Source: Thalassotalea_B sp049613795
GTDB lineage: Bacteria > Pseudomonadota > Gammaproteobacteria > Enterobacterales > Alteromonadaceae
NCBI GenBank assembly: GCA_049613795.1
Contig: JBMZCX010000018.1
Span: forward strand, 1 to 41,394
Length of the DNA: 41,394 nt
Direction of reading: 5' to 3'
Part shown: piece by piece, positions 1 through 8,460 of the stretch
Layout: each line of letters starts with the position of its first letter
Position numbering within the stretch: position 1 is the first letter of the stretch
The notes under the pieces: generated by a model
Told to the model about the DNA's origin: nothing
Database searches by the model: none
Seen by the model: the letters and a program-made list of their open reading frames with translations, nothing else
Program-made: the position numbers and the translations under genes

Positions 1-182
1 GTTTCAGCTTCAAGCGTTTCTTTATCTTTTTCACCGTGTGCAGCTTGTAAATCAGCTGCATAGTGTTTTCGATCAAACTTGTTTGGATGTCCGTTTGCAG
101 GACAGTTTTCTCGAATTTGCGCTAATTTGCCACGACGTTCGGCAATCAATTTGTTTTCGTCTTGGTTTGCTTGGTCTGTCAT
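1..182 (-). CDS. lysS: Lysine--tRNA ligase, N-terminal fragment (cut by window edge)
   Basis: Only the first 60 or so residues are present; the rest lies beyond position 1. The protein begins MTDQANQDENKLIAERRGKL and continues with a FDRKHYAADLQAAH stretch, which matches the N-terminal lead-in to the OB-fold anticodon-binding domain of class II lysyl-tRNA synthetases. The enzyme charges tRNA-Lys with lysine in the cytoplasm. The ATG is at 180-182 with a modest GAG-containing ribosome site just upstream. It lies directly downstream of prfB on the same strand, the same order as prfB-lysS in E. coli, so the two are probably co-transcribed. The identification rests on the N-terminus plus synteny; the catalytic core is not visible. 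Confidence 0.9.
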   Translation of the reverse strand, partial: MTDQANQDENKLIAERRGKLAQIRENCPANGHPNKFDRKHYAADLQAAHGEKDKETLEAE

Positions 183-234
183 TTTCATTCTCAGTGTTAA
201 TATCTAATGCATTGGCATAGATAGGTTAGTACTT

Positions 235-284
235 AACCGCAAAGCGGTTCAATAAATTTTTTTACACCTTAGTAAGCTAAGGTG
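235..284 (-). repeat. Two hairpins between prfB and lysS
   Basis: Two perfect inverted repeats fill the short prfB-lysS gap: AACCGC-aaa-GCGGTT at 235-249 and CACCTTA-gtaagc-TAAGGTG at 265-284. In the direction of prfB-lysS transcription neither is followed by a T-tract, so they do not look like simple terminators. They could be RNA processing or stability elements that set the prfB:lysS ratio. A T-run at 257-263 follows the first hairpin only when read on the opposite (plus) strand. The function is inferred only. Confidence 0.45.
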
Positions 285-293
285 ATTAATGGT

Positions 294-1392
294 CTATAAG
301 CCTGACTTAAGTGATGCTTCAATAAATTTATCAAGATCACCGTCTAATACGGCTTGGGTATTTCTGTTTTCAACACCTGTGCGTAAATCTTTAATTCGGC
401 TGTCGTCTAATACGTATGAGCGTATTTGACTACCCCAGCCAATATCTGATTTGCCGTCTTCTAATTCTTGCTTACCTTCATTCTGCTTTTGCATTTCCAT
501 TTCATACAATTTTGCTTTTAACAGCTTCATTGCCGTAGCGCGGTTTTTATGTTGCGAACGGTCAGCTTGGCAAGCCACTACCGCCCCCGTAGGAACATGC
601 GTTATACGAATAGCAGAATCGGTTTTGTTAACGTGTTGTCCGCCTGCTCCTGATGCACGAAAGGTATCAATACGTAAATCTGCAGGGTTGATATCTATTT
701 CAATATTATCGTCAATTTCAGGATAAATAAAAGCAGAGGCAAACGAAGTGTGGCGACGACCACTTGAGTCGAACGGTGATTTTCGTACTAGGCGATGCAC
801 GCCAGTTTCAGTGCGTAACCAACCATAAGCATATTCGCCCGTGTATTTTATGGTACAGCCTTTTATGCCTGCAACATCACCGTCTGTCACTTCCAGCGCT
901 TCGGTTTTATAACCATGTGCTTCGCCCCAACGAAGGTACATGCGCATTAGCATTTCAGCCCAGTCTTGTGCTTCGGTGCCGCCAGAGCCCGACTGAATGT
1001 CTAAATAGCAGTTATTGGCGTCTTGTTCACCCGAAAACATTCGGCGAAACTCTAATTTATTTAAGCTTTCTTCTAATGTTGACACTTCGGCTTGTGCGTC
1101 GTTAAATGTTTCTTCGTCTTGCTCTTCAATAGCAAGTTCTACTAAACCTTCAATGTCTTCACAGCCGCTGTCTAGTTCGTTAATTGTTTTAACCACTAAT
1201 TCTAATGCAGAACGTTCTTTACCTAACGCTTGTGCGCGTTCAGGTTCGTTCCAAACATCGGGTAATTCAAGCTCTCTTTCTACTTCAACTAAACGCTCAC
1301 TTTTAAGATCGTAGTCAAAGGTACCCCCGAAGTAACAGGGTACGTTCGCGAATGTCTTTAATTGTATTTATTACTGGATTAACTTCAAACAT
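294..1392 (-). CDS. prfB: Peptide chain release factor 2, with programmed +1 frameshift
   Basis: RF2 recognises UGA and UAA stop codons and triggers peptide release. Translation starts at the ATG at 1390-1392 (MFEVNPVINTIKDIRERTLL), reads 25 codons, then meets an in-frame TGA at 1315-1317 in the context GGGGG-TAC-CTT-TGA-C. A +1 slip on CTT/TTT skips base 1317 and resumes at GAC (1316-1314), giving 365 residues, exactly the E. coli length. After the shift the SPF anticodon-like tripeptide falls at 205-207 and the GGQ catalytic motif at 250-252. Residue 246 is Ala, the form found in most RF2s, not the Thr of E. coli K-12. The frameshift is the known autoregulatory device of this gene: low RF2 favours the slip. 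The intact coding regions on both sides show that it is not a pseudogene. lysS follows. Confidence 0.97.
1313..1334 (-). promoter_or_regulatory. Programmed +1 ribosomal frameshift site of prfB
   Basis: On the minus strand the mRNA reads a G-rich Shine-Dalgarno-like run (CGGGGG), a TAC codon, then the slippery CTT followed by TGA and C. The SD-like run lies three bases before CTT, the tight spacing known to push the ribosome forward. The classical element is AGGGGG-TAT-CTT-TGA-C, so this copy is essentially canonical. RF2 scarcity stalls the ribosome at TGA, favours slippage and restores RF2. Confidence 0.95.
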
Positions 1393-1490
1393 TATTAACT
1401 GTCTATCTTCTCTAATATATGCATTATTGCGAAAGCAAAATAGTGGCGCATTGTAGCGTAAATAAGCAGGCAAATAAATGGAAAATAGAT

Positions 1491-3218
1491 TTAATCTAAA
1501 GCAGTTATATGCTCTATCATTAATTGTAATGAACGTTTATTACGAAATTCATTAATGTCTAAGCGATACGCTAAGTGAACTTGCTGAATATTTGCATTAG
1601 GCCATTGCTTTATATCAATATTAAATGCAATACCATCAAATAACTGGCCATTTTTTTCTACCACTATTTTAAGGTGTTTTTCCCCGACAATTCGCTGCTG
1701 CACTAACGTAAAGTAATCATCAAAAATAGGCTCTGGAAAGTTTTGTCCCCAAGGGCCAGAATCTCTAATTAATTGTGCAAAAGGTAATGTCATGCTTTGC
1801 AGTGCTAACTCACCATCAGACACTACAGTGCCTTGCAGTAATTCTTCTTTTAACCATAACTGAGCATACTCAACAAAGGCTTGCTGAAATTGTTGAAAAT
1901 TTTCTGTTTTAATTGCTAGCCCTGCCGCCATTGCATGACCACCAAATTTAATAATTAATTCAGGTTGTTGGCTGTCGATATGTTCGAGCAAGTCTCGAAT
2001 ATGAAGCCCTGGAATTGACCGTGCTGACCCTTTTAATTCTAGGCCGTCTTCCGATTGTGCAAAAACAATGGTTGGGCGATGATATTTTTCTTTAAGGCGT
2101 CCTGCAACGATGCCTATTACCCCTTGATGCCAATCTTGATGAAATAATGCAATAGCGTGAGGCAAGTTATCTTCGTTAAAGTCTAGCGCTTTTAATACGT
2201 TTTCAGCCTCTTGCTGCATGCCATGTTCTATTTCTCGGCGGGTTTTATTTAAACTGTCAAGCTCTTGCGCCATAACGCGCGCATCCATTAAATTATCTGC
2301 AAGTAAGCAATTAATACCAAAGGCCATATCGTCTAATCGACCCGCAGCATTAATACGTGGGCCAAGAGCAAAACCAAAATCGCTCGCCACTAATTGTTGT
2401 TGGTTTTTTCCTGCCACTTCAATCAGAGCTTGTATACCCGGGCGTGTTACGCCAGCACGAATACGCTTTAAGCCTTGTTCAACTAAAATGCGATTATTCG
2501 CATCAAGCGAAACCACATCAGCTACCGTACCTAAAGCCACTAAGTCGAGGAGTTGCGCAATATTGGGCTCAGTAATTTGATGCTCGTTAAACCAATTTTT
2601 TTCACGTAAATACTTACGCATAGCTAAACAAAAATAAAAGGCAACGCCTACCCCTGCAATTGCTTTACTAGTAAAGGTGCAATCAGGCTGGTTAGGATTA
2701 ACAATAGCGTCGGCAGGTGGCAATTTTTTACCCGCTAAATGGTGGTCAGTAACAATTACTTTTATATCTAATGCTTTGGCGCGCTCTACGCCCGCATGAC
2801 AGCTTATGCCACTATCAACCGTGATCAGCAACTGCGCGCCTTGCTTAGCAGCAATATCCACTATTTCAGCCGTCAGTCCATAGCCATATTCAAAGCGATT
2901 AGGCACTAGGAATTGATAATTTTCACAGCCAAATAACGCTAATGCCTTCATCATTAATGCCGTGCTTGTTGCGCCATCAGCGTCAAAATCACCAATAATA
3001 AAAACAGACTGTTTTAAGGTTAATGCCTGATGTAATACTTGGCAGGCTTGATTAAGCCCTTTCATTGAATCTACTGGCGCGAGCAAGCTAGTCGCCAGCG
3101 TTAGTTCTTCGTCAGAACTAACGCCTCGGCTAGCATAAATTTGTTTAATTTTTGGGTTTATAGCTTCCGACAAATGTTCATCAGATACTATTTCACGACG
3201 AACAACTTTTTTAAGCAC
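1491..3218 (-). CDS. recJ: Single-stranded-DNA-specific 5'-3' exonuclease RecJ
   Basis: RecJ degrades single-stranded DNA 5' to 3' in recombination (RecFOR pathway), mismatch repair and base-excision repair. The 575-residue length is normal. DHH-family motifs are visible: DFDADG at 77-82, the DHH metal-binding motif in VTDHH at 156-160, a VALGTVADVVSL segment, and the DHHA1 signature with FGGHAMAAGL near the middle-to-C-terminal part. An OB-fold region follows. The start at 3218 is two bases past the dsbC stop codon, so recJ is translated from the dsbC-recJ message. The dsbC-recJ-prfB-lysS order is the same as in E. coli. Confidence 0.97.
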   Translation of the reverse strand: MLKKVVRREIVSDEHLSEAINPKIKQIYASRGVSSDEELTLATSLLAPVDSMKGLNQACQVLHQALTLKQSVFIIGDFDADGATSTALMMKALALFGCENYQFLVPNRFEYGYGLTAEIVDIAAKQGAQLLITVDSGISCHAGVERAKALDIKVIVTDHHLAGKKLPPADAIVNPNQPDCTFTSKAIAGVGVAFYFCLAMRKYLREKNWFNEHQITEPNIAQLLDLVALGTVADVVSLDANNRILVEQGLKRIRAGVTRPGIQALIEVAGKNQQQLVASDFGFALGPRINAAGRLDDMAFGINCLLADNLMDARVMAQELDSLNKTRREIEHGMQQEAENVLKALDFNEDNLPHAIALFHQDWHQGVIGIVAGRLKEKYHRPTIVFAQSEDGLELKGSARSIPGLHIRDLLEHIDSQQPELIIKFGGHAMAAGLAIKTENFQQFQQAFVEYAQLWLKEELLQGTVVSDGELALQSMTLPFAQLIRDSGPWGQNFPEPIFDDYFTLVQQRIVGEKHLKIVVEKNGQLFDGIAFNIDIKQWPNANIQQVHLAYRLDINEFRNKRSLQLMIEHITALD

Positions 3219-3220
3219 GC

Positions 3221-3997
3221 TTATCCTGTACTTTTAACTTGATTTAAAATATTGAGTAAATTCTCTGGATCTTTATAGCCAGGCAACATAAAGCCATTAT
3301 CGAAAATAATAGCTGGCGTACCACTTACGCCAATTTTTCGGCCAAAATTAAATTCAGCTTCAATCGGCTTATCGCAAATGCGTTGAGCAACGTTTGAGCC
3401 CATTTTGGCTTTCGTTAATGCCGCTTTAGGATCTTCATTACACCAAATTGAACGTAAATCTTTAAAACCTTTTGAATACTGCCCTGTTTGATCTTTCACG
3501 CCATAACGAGGGTAAGCTAAATAGCGAACAGTGATCCCTTTATCGTTATAGTCTTCAATTTGCTCATGCATTTTACGGCAATAGCCACAGGTAATATCAG
3601 TAAAAACAGTGATCACATGTTTTTCATCTTTAGCTGGAAATACGATCATGTCATTGGTAAAACTATTAACACCATCAAGACGTACTTGCATACGTGCATT
3701 TTCAGTTAAATCAGCGCGCGCCGCTAAGTCATAAAGCTTACCTTCAATTAAAAAATCACCATCAAGGCTTGAATAAAAAACACTGTGATCAGCGATAACT
3801 TCAACTAATCCCACCATAGGGCTTGCTTTAATTGAGGTAATATTACCTAACACACTAGTCAGCTTAGCGCGTAGTACAGTTAACTCGCCTTGAGCAGTAA
3901 CATTTGCCACCACGTCTTTATTATCAAAAGCGTAAACAAGAGTTGATGAAGCTAAAAGAGTCGCAAGCAAGCCACTCATTATAAATTTTTTGAACAT
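3221..3997 (-). CDS. dsbC: Thiol:disulfide interchange protein DsbC
   Basis: This is the periplasmic disulfide isomerase that reshuffles wrong disulfide bonds and is kept reduced by DsbD. A Sec signal peptide (about residues 1-23, ending VYA) is followed by the N-terminal dimerisation domain and a thioredoxin fold with the active site C137-G-Y-C140. A cis-Pro loop (GVSGTPAIIF) and the second Cys pair (near 184 and 207) are also present. The 258-residue length is slightly longer than the E. coli precursor. It is the first gene of the dsbC-recJ(-prfB-lysS) cluster. In E. coli xerD sits just upstream; here the next gene is the divergent fldB and xerD is missing from the spot. Confidence 0.95.
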   Translation of the reverse strand: MFKKFIMSGLLATLLASSTLVYAFDNKDVVANVTAQGELTVLRAKLTSVLGNITSIKASPMVGLVEVIADHSVFYSSLDGDFLIEGKLYDLAARADLTENARMQVRLDGVNSFTNDMIVFPAKDEKHVITVFTDITCGYCRKMHEQIEDYNDKGITVRYLAYPRYGVKDQTGQYSKGFKDLRSIWCNEDPKAALTKAKMGSNVAQRICDKPIEAEFNFGRKIGVSGTPAIIFDNGFMLPGYKDPENLLNILNQVKSTG

Positions 3998-4148
3998 GTA
4001 TATTCCTAAATAAAACGATGTATAAACTAAACGAAAAACCTACTAGGTAGATAAAAGACAAGACCGTACTAATGCCGCTAAAATTACAACCTTATCCATG
4101 ATAAATCAATCTATTTACGATTGATAATAACACTTATCCTTAGCTTTC

Positions 4149-4157
4149 TGCTAAAAT
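4149..4157 (+). promoter_or_regulatory. Probable extended -10 promoter element for fldB
   Basis: TGC-TAAAAT at 4149-4157 fits an extended -10 (TGn plus five of six bases of TATAAT) and lies about 45 bases before the fldB ATG. A TTGATA at 4121-4126 is too far upstream (25 bases) to be a normal -35, so the call rests on the extended -10 alone. Confidence 0.4.
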
Positions 4158-4201
4158 CGCCGCAATTGACAATTATCTCCCTTTCGAAACAGACTTATAT
4201 A

Positions 4202-4744
4202 ATGAATATTGGTTTATTTTACGGTTCAACCACTTGTTACACCGAAATTGCAGCAGAAAAAATTCAGCAATACTTTGCAGAAAACATAAAGAATGACTTC
4301 AGCATTGAGCTTTTCAATATAAAAGATGTTGCGTTGAAAGACTGCCAACATTTCGATTTACTCATATTTGGCATTTCTACTTGGGATTATGGCGAAATAC
4401 AAGAAGATTGGGAAAGCCATTGGGATGAAATAGCAACGCTCGATTTATCCAATAAAGTGATTGCCCTCTTTGGCATGGGTGACCAAATAGGTTATACCGA
4501 CTGGTTTCAAGACGCCTTAGGTATGTTACACCAACAAGTTATTGAGCAAGGTGCTTATTGCATTGGTTATTGGCCTAATCAAGGCTACGATTTTGCCGCA
4601 TCAAAAGCATTAACCCCTGACAATAGCCAATTTGTGGGTTTAGCGCTTGATGAAGACAATCAGTATGACTTATCAGACGAGCGTATTAGCCAATGGTGTC
4701 AGCAAGTTAATAGTGAAGTAATCGCACTTTTATCTCACGACTAA
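4202..4744 (+). CDS. fldB: Flavodoxin FldB
   Basis: This is a long-chain flavodoxin, a small cytoplasmic FMN protein that carries electrons in place of ferredoxin. It has 180 residues. The N-terminus MNIGLFYGSTTCYTEIAAEK carries the phosphate-binding loop (G-S-T-T-C-Y-T) that holds FMN. An STWDYGEIQEDW segment and a GMGDQIGYTDWFQDALG segment supply the isoalloxazine-stacking aromatics. The reading frame stays open upstream to 4121, but the family N-terminus begins at the ATG at 4202. No strong ribosome site is seen. It sits next to the dsbC-recJ cluster, as fldB does in E. coli, which favours FldB over FldA. Confidence 0.9.
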   Translation: MNIGLFYGSTTCYTEIAAEKIQQYFAENIKNDFSIELFNIKDVALKDCQHFDLLIFGISTWDYGEIQEDWESHWDEIATLDLSNKVIALFGMGDQIGYTDWFQDALGMLHQQVIEQGAYCIGYWPNQGYDFAASKALTPDNSQFVGLALDEDNQYDLSDERISQWCQQVNSEVIALLSHD

Positions 4745-4789
4745 GTGCTTTATCACAAGCTAATTATCCGCACGCTAGCTAATACCCAC

Positions 4790-4815
4790 AATTGCCTTTA
4801 TAATTAGCGGCAATT
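4790..4815 (+). promoter_or_regulatory. Probable srmB promoter -10 inside an inverted repeat
   Basis: A perfect TATAAT (4799-4804) lies about 40 bases before the srmB ATG. It sits in the loop of the inverted repeat AATTGCC (4790-4796) / GGCAATT (4809-4815). No good -35 is visible. The repeat could be an operator over the -10 or a leader RNA hairpin; neither is proved. Confidence 0.4.
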
Positions 4816-4840
4816 TTATCCAAAGTGAATTTTAATTTTT

Positions 4841-6076
4841 ATGTTTGAGCAGTTCGAGCTAGATTCTGAGCTTTTAGGCGGCGTTGAAAGTGCCGGTTTT
4901 AAAAAGCCTACCTCCATTCAGTCACTTGTTTTACCTGAAGCAATGGCAGGAAAAGATGTATTAGCATCTGCGCCTACTGGCACAGGTAAAACTGCTGCCT
5001 TTTTACTACCTGCAGCTCAGCACTTACTTGATTACCCAAGAAGAAGTCCGGGCGCTCCTCGTGTATTAGTGTTATCACCTACCCGTGAATTAGCACTACA
5101 AATTGGCGAGCAAGCTGAGAAATTAACATCACTTACTAATATTAAAACTGCCGTTATTACTGGTGGTGTGAATTATGGCAGTCACCAAGAAGTATTAACG
5201 GGTAACACCGATATATTAATTGCCACTCCGGGTCGTTTGCTCGACTACATTGAAAACGAGCAATTTGACGCCAGAGAAATTGAAATACTGATATTAGACG
5301 AAGCTGATCGTATGCTCGACATGGGGTTTTCTGCCACCATTAATCGTATTGTTGGTGAAGCTCGTTGGCGCAAACAAACTTTATTATTTTCAGCGACATT
5401 AGAAAGCTCAGGCGTTTCTCGTTTTGCCAGAGATATTTTAAACGAACCTGTTTATCTTGAGTCAAATCCTTCTCGTCAAGAAAAAGCCAAAACTCACCAA
5501 TGGATTCATATTGCAGATAATAAAGACCATAAATTTCAATTACTCGCAAATATCCTTAAACAAGAAGATGTTAAACGCGCCGTAGTGTTTGCGAACAAGC
5601 GTGAAACAGTACAATATTTATCAGGAAAGTTATACGCTGAAGAAATTCCTTGTGCATGGCTTGAAGGTAAAATGTTACAAGACAAGCGCAATAACGCCGT
5701 CGACCGACTTAAAAAAGCCAAGGTTAACGTATTAGTAGCAACAGACGTGGCAGCTAGAGGGTTAGATATTGACGATATAACCCATGTTATTAACTTTGAT
5801 ATGCCAAGAATGGTTGATATTTATATTCACCGTATTGGCCGAACAGGCCGCGCAGGTAACAAAGGAACGGCAATTTCACTGGTTGAAGCGCACGACATGC
5901 CAGTAATTGGTAAAATTGAACGTTATATTGACGAAAAATTGCCTCGCCGTGTGATTGAAGAACTTCGCCCGAAGCATAAAGAATCGCGTGTATCGATTAA
6001 AAAACCTAAAGTAAAAAGAACAACTGCACAAAAGAAAGCAAAAGCGAAAAAAATAGCAAAGCGTAAGAAAAAATAG
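4841..6076 (+). CDS. srmB: DEAD-box ATP-dependent RNA helicase SrmB
   Basis: SrmB unwinds RNA and assists early assembly of the 50S ribosomal subunit, mainly at low temperature. The 411 residues carry the full DEAD-box set: a Q motif (KPTSIQ), Walker A APTGTGKT near 48-55, PTREL, TPGR, DEAD (ILDEADRMLDMGF), SAT (LLFSATLE), VATDVAARGLD and HRIGRTGRAG. It follows SrmB rather than DeaD, RhlB, RhlE or DbpA through segments such as RWRKQTLLFSATLE, the TDVAARGLDI-D-VINFDMPR stretch and ELRPK near the end. The C-terminal tail is short and very basic (lysine-rich), about 30 residues shorter than in E. coli. It is monocistronic, with a strong terminator directly after it. Confidence 0.93.
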   Translation: MFEQFELDSELLGGVESAGFKKPTSIQSLVLPEAMAGKDVLASAPTGTGKTAAFLLPAAQHLLDYPRRSPGAPRVLVLSPTRELALQIGEQAEKLTSLTNIKTAVITGGVNYGSHQEVLTGNTDILIATPGRLLDYIENEQFDAREIEILILDEADRMLDMGFSATINRIVGEARWRKQTLLFSATLESSGVSRFARDILNEPVYLESNPSRQEKAKTHQWIHIADNKDHKFQLLANILKQEDVKRAVVFANKRETVQYLSGKLYAEEIPCAWLEGKMLQDKRNNAVDRLKKAKVNVLVATDVAARGLDIDDITHVINFDMPRMVDIYIHRIGRTGRAGNKGTAISLVEAHDMPVIGKIERYIDEKLPRRVIEELRPKHKESRVSIKKPKVKRTTAQKKAKAKKIAKRKKK

Positions 6077-6096
6077 AAAAGCTTTATTATCACAGC

Positions 6097-6127
6097 AAAA
6101 GCATCACCATTTCAGTGATGCTTTTTT
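6097..6127 (+). terminator. Rho-independent terminator after srmB
   Basis: A perfect stem AAAAGCATCAC (6097-6107) pairs with GTGATGCTTTT across a 7-base loop and runs into TTTTTT. On the minus strand the hairpin is followed by TTTT, so it may also end yaaA transcription; the two genes converge here. Confidence 0.9.
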
Positions 6128-6154
6128 GTATGCTTTAGCAAATTAGCCTTGTTG

Positions 6155-6931
6155 TTAACTCTCTTGCTTACGAGTAAACACCCAGTCATTGCCTTGGCTT
6201 AAATCAGCGTCATACTGATAACCCGCACTATCAAAGTGTTTAAGTTGAGCTAAATCAGTTATATTATTTTCAATAATATAACGCGCCATTAAACCACGTG
6301 CTTTTTTAGCAAAAAAGCTGATCATTTTATATTGACCATTTTTCCAATCTTTAAAAGCTGGCGTAATAATTTCAGCATTAAGTTCTTTTTTCTTAACTGC
6401 TTTAAAGTATTCGTTTGACGCTAAATTAATTAAGATATTATCACCCTGCTCAGCCAATGCTTGGTTAAGCTTATTGGTAATAATACTGCCCCAGAATTGG
6501 TACAAGTTTGCACCTCTAATATTAGTTAACTTAGTGCCCATTTCTAAACGGTATGCTTGCATTAAATCAAGTGGCTTTAATAAACCATACAGACCTGACA
6601 AAATTCTCATGTGCTGTTGAGCAAAGTCAAAGTTGACATCGGTTAATGTTTTAGCGTCAAGCCCTGTATAAACATCGCCATTAAAGGCTAAAACAGCAGC
6701 GCGTGCATTTTCGGTAGAAAACGGTTGTGACCACTCGCCAAAACGCGCGGCATTTAAGCCTGCTAATTTATCGCTGATCCCCATTAACGAACTGATATCC
6801 GCAGGCGAAAGCTGTAAACAACGGTCAATTAATAATTGGCTTTCGTCTAATAATTCAGGCTGTGAATGTTTTTGAGTAGCAAGGGGAGAGTCAAAATCTA
6901 AATTTTTTGCAGGAGAAACAACAAGCAACAT
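6155..6931 (-). CDS. yaaA: Peroxide stress resistance protein YaaA (DUF328/UPF0246)
   Basis: YaaA lowers free intracellular iron during hydrogen peroxide stress and so limits Fenton damage; in E. coli it belongs to the OxyR regulon. The family N-terminus is MLLVVSPAKNLDFDSP, which places the start at 6929-6931. The frame is open 12 codons further upstream, but that extension is lysine/arginine-rich and outside the family. With this start the protein is 258 residues, the E. coli length. The conserved segments LSGLYGLLKPLDLMQAYRLEMGTKL and INLASNEYFKAV are present. The gene is divergent from talB and convergent with srmB. No OxyR site was recognised upstream. Confidence 0.92.
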   Translation of the reverse strand: MLLVVSPAKNLDFDSPLATQKHSQPELLDESQLLIDRCLQLSPADISSLMGISDKLAGLNAARFGEWSQPFSTENARAAVLAFNGDVYTGLDAKTLTDVNFDFAQQHMRILSGLYGLLKPLDLMQAYRLEMGTKLTNIRGANLYQFWGSIITNKLNQALAEQGDNILINLASNEYFKAVKKKELNAEIITPAFKDWKNGQYKMISFFAKKARGLMARYIIENNITDLAQLKHFDSAGYQYDADLSQGNDWVFTRKQES

Positions 6932-7108
6932 TTTCTTTTTCCGATACACTTTGATTAAAAAACTCACTATATCATGTCTGTTATATAAAAAAATTATTCA
7001 AACTAAGTAAAATTAGCGGTAGTGCTTGCTTAAATTAGTAGATTTGATACAAATAGAGCCATTCCTATTGGAGTATTAGCTCCATTATATTAGACACAAG
7101 GCAAATTT

Positions 7109-8062
7109 ATGGCTAACCAACTTGAGCAACTAAAAGAAATGACCACAGTAGTCGCTGATACCGGTGATATTGAGGCAATTGCTAAATTTTTTCCGCAAGA
7201 CGCTACTACTAACCCATCGTTATTATTAAAAGCCGCTTCATTAACAAGTTATCAAGCATTATTAACGCAGTCTGTTGATTGGGCGAAAGCACAGTCTAAC
7301 GATGCCAATCAACAAGTGGTTGATGCGGCAGATAAGCTGTCAGTATTAATTGGCTTAGAAATACTCAAAATTATTCCAGGCAGAATTTCAACAGAAGTTG
7401 ATGCCCGCTTGTCGTTCGACACCAATGCCTCTATTGAAAAAGCGCATAAACTCATTGCCATGTATAACGAAGCAGGCATAACTAACGATCGTATTTTAAT
7501 TAAGTTAGCGTCAACATGGGAAGGCATTAAAGCTGCTGAAAAGCTAGAACAAGAAGGCATCAATTGTAATCTAACGTTATTATTTAGCTTCGCACAAGCA
7601 CAAGCCTGTGCTGAAGCGGGTGTTTACTTAATTTCACCTTTTGTTGGCCGTATTCTTGATTGGTATAAAAAAGACACAGGAAAAGACAGCTACCCTGCGG
7701 ATGAAGACCCCGGTGTTGTTTCGGTGACTAGCATTTATAATTATTATAAAGCGATGAATTATAACACCGTAGTGATGGGTGCAAGCTTTAGAAACAAAGG
7801 CGAAATACTCGCATTAGCTGGCTGTGATCGTTTAACTATTAGCCCACAATTACTTGACGAACTAGAAAGCTCTAACGAGACTGTTGAACGTAAATTAGCT
7901 CCAGAACAAGCCACATTATCTGCTAGCACTAAACTTAACGAAGCAGCATATCGTTGGGCAATGAATGAAGATGCAATGGCAACAGAGAAACTTGCTGAAG
8001 GTATTCGTAACTTTGCTATTGACCAAGTGAAGTTAGAGAAGCAATTAGCACAATTATTGTAA
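7109..8062 (+). CDS. talB: Transaldolase (TalB type)
   Basis: Transaldolase moves a dihydroxyacetone unit from sedoheptulose-7-phosphate to glyceraldehyde-3-phosphate in the non-oxidative pentose phosphate pathway. The protein is 317 residues, the same as E. coli TalB. The Schiff-base lysine is K132 in RILIKLASTWEGIKAAE. The DATTNPSLLLKA segment (31-42) and SPFVGRILDWYK are the other family signatures. A weak AAGG ribosome site precedes the ATG. The short inverted repeat TGGAG-tattag-CTCCA (7069-7084) lies in the leader. The gene stands alone, with divergent yaaA upstream and a small unrelated gene downstream. Confidence 0.96.
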   Translation: MANQLEQLKEMTTVVADTGDIEAIAKFFPQDATTNPSLLLKAASLTSYQALLTQSVDWAKAQSNDANQQVVDAADKLSVLIGLEILKIIPGRISTEVDARLSFDTNASIEKAHKLIAMYNEAGITNDRILIKLASTWEGIKAAEKLEQEGINCNLTLLFSFAQAQACAEAGVYLISPFVGRILDWYKKDTGKDSYPADEDPGVVSVTSIYNYYKAMNYNTVVMGASFRNKGEILALAGCDRLTISPQLLDELESSNETVERKLAPEQATLSASTKLNEAAYRWAMNEDAMATEKLAEGIRNFAIDQVKLEKQLAQLL

Positions 8063-8186
8063 ACAACCTGTTTAATATATGCTCCACTGTCTTTTTCATT
8101 TTTTTATAAAAATGTGTATTTAATTATTCTAATCATCTAAATAATGTGATATTAAAAAGAGGCAGTTGTAAAAAAAGGAGCATACC

Positions 8187-8360
8187 ATGGATAAAATAGA
8201 AGACGTATTGAACGCTTTAGGTAAAACCAGCAAAGTCAGTTCTACGGCCAATAAAAAACGTAAGTGGCGTGAAATAGAACAACTGAAAGAAAAGTTTCAA
8301 CTCGAAAAAGAACTAAAAGCTTATGAAGGCTCACTAGACTATATTCTAGAAGACTTTTAA
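8187..8360 (+). CDS. Small DUF3545-like protein, 57 residues
   Basis: A short gene with a strong AAGGAG ribosome site six bases before its ATG, ending at TAA 8358-8360 and followed 27 bases later by a clear terminator. The product starts MDKIEDVLNALGKTSKV, has a basic centre KKRKWREIEQLKEKF, and ends with an acidic LDYILEDF. The KRKWREIE core resembles the DUF3545 family of small gammaproteobacterial proteins as I recall it; the function is unknown. The basic helix followed by a predicted coiled segment would suit RNA, DNA or ribosome binding, but that is a guess. The gene is real because of the ribosome site, the terminator and the compact reading frame. Confidence 0.75.
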   Translation: MDKIEDVLNALGKTSKVSSTANKKRKWREIEQLKEKFQLEKELKAYEGSLDYILEDF

Positions 8361-8386
8361 TAAGCTATAAAACGACAGAAATAGTT

Positions 8387-8428
8387 AAAAACCCAGTGCC
8401 CTTTAATGGATTTTCACTGGGTTTTTTA
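8387..8428 (+). terminator. Rho-independent terminator after the 57-residue gene
   Basis: AAAACCCAGTG (8388-8398) pairs with CACTGGGTTTT (8415-8425) across a 16-base loop and is followed by a T-run. This is a strong intrinsic terminator. Confidence 0.9.
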
Positions 8429-8460
8429 TTGTGTGAAAACTTAAAAAAGATGAATACATA

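Noticed and set aside
451..1105. Long open frames on the plus strand over prfB
   Set aside because: They lie wholly inside the conserved prfB frame on the other strand, have no ribosome site and no recognisable protein.
1197..1392. An apparent in-frame stop and frame break at the 5' end of prfB, as in a pseudogene
   Set aside because: The signature SD-like run, CTT-TGA-C and exact restoration of a 365-residue RF2 show a programmed frameshift.
8080..8120. A/T hairpin after talB (CATTTTT...AAAAATG)
   Set aside because: Stem is only A/T pairs plus one C-G pair and there is no clear T-tract; too weak to call a terminator.
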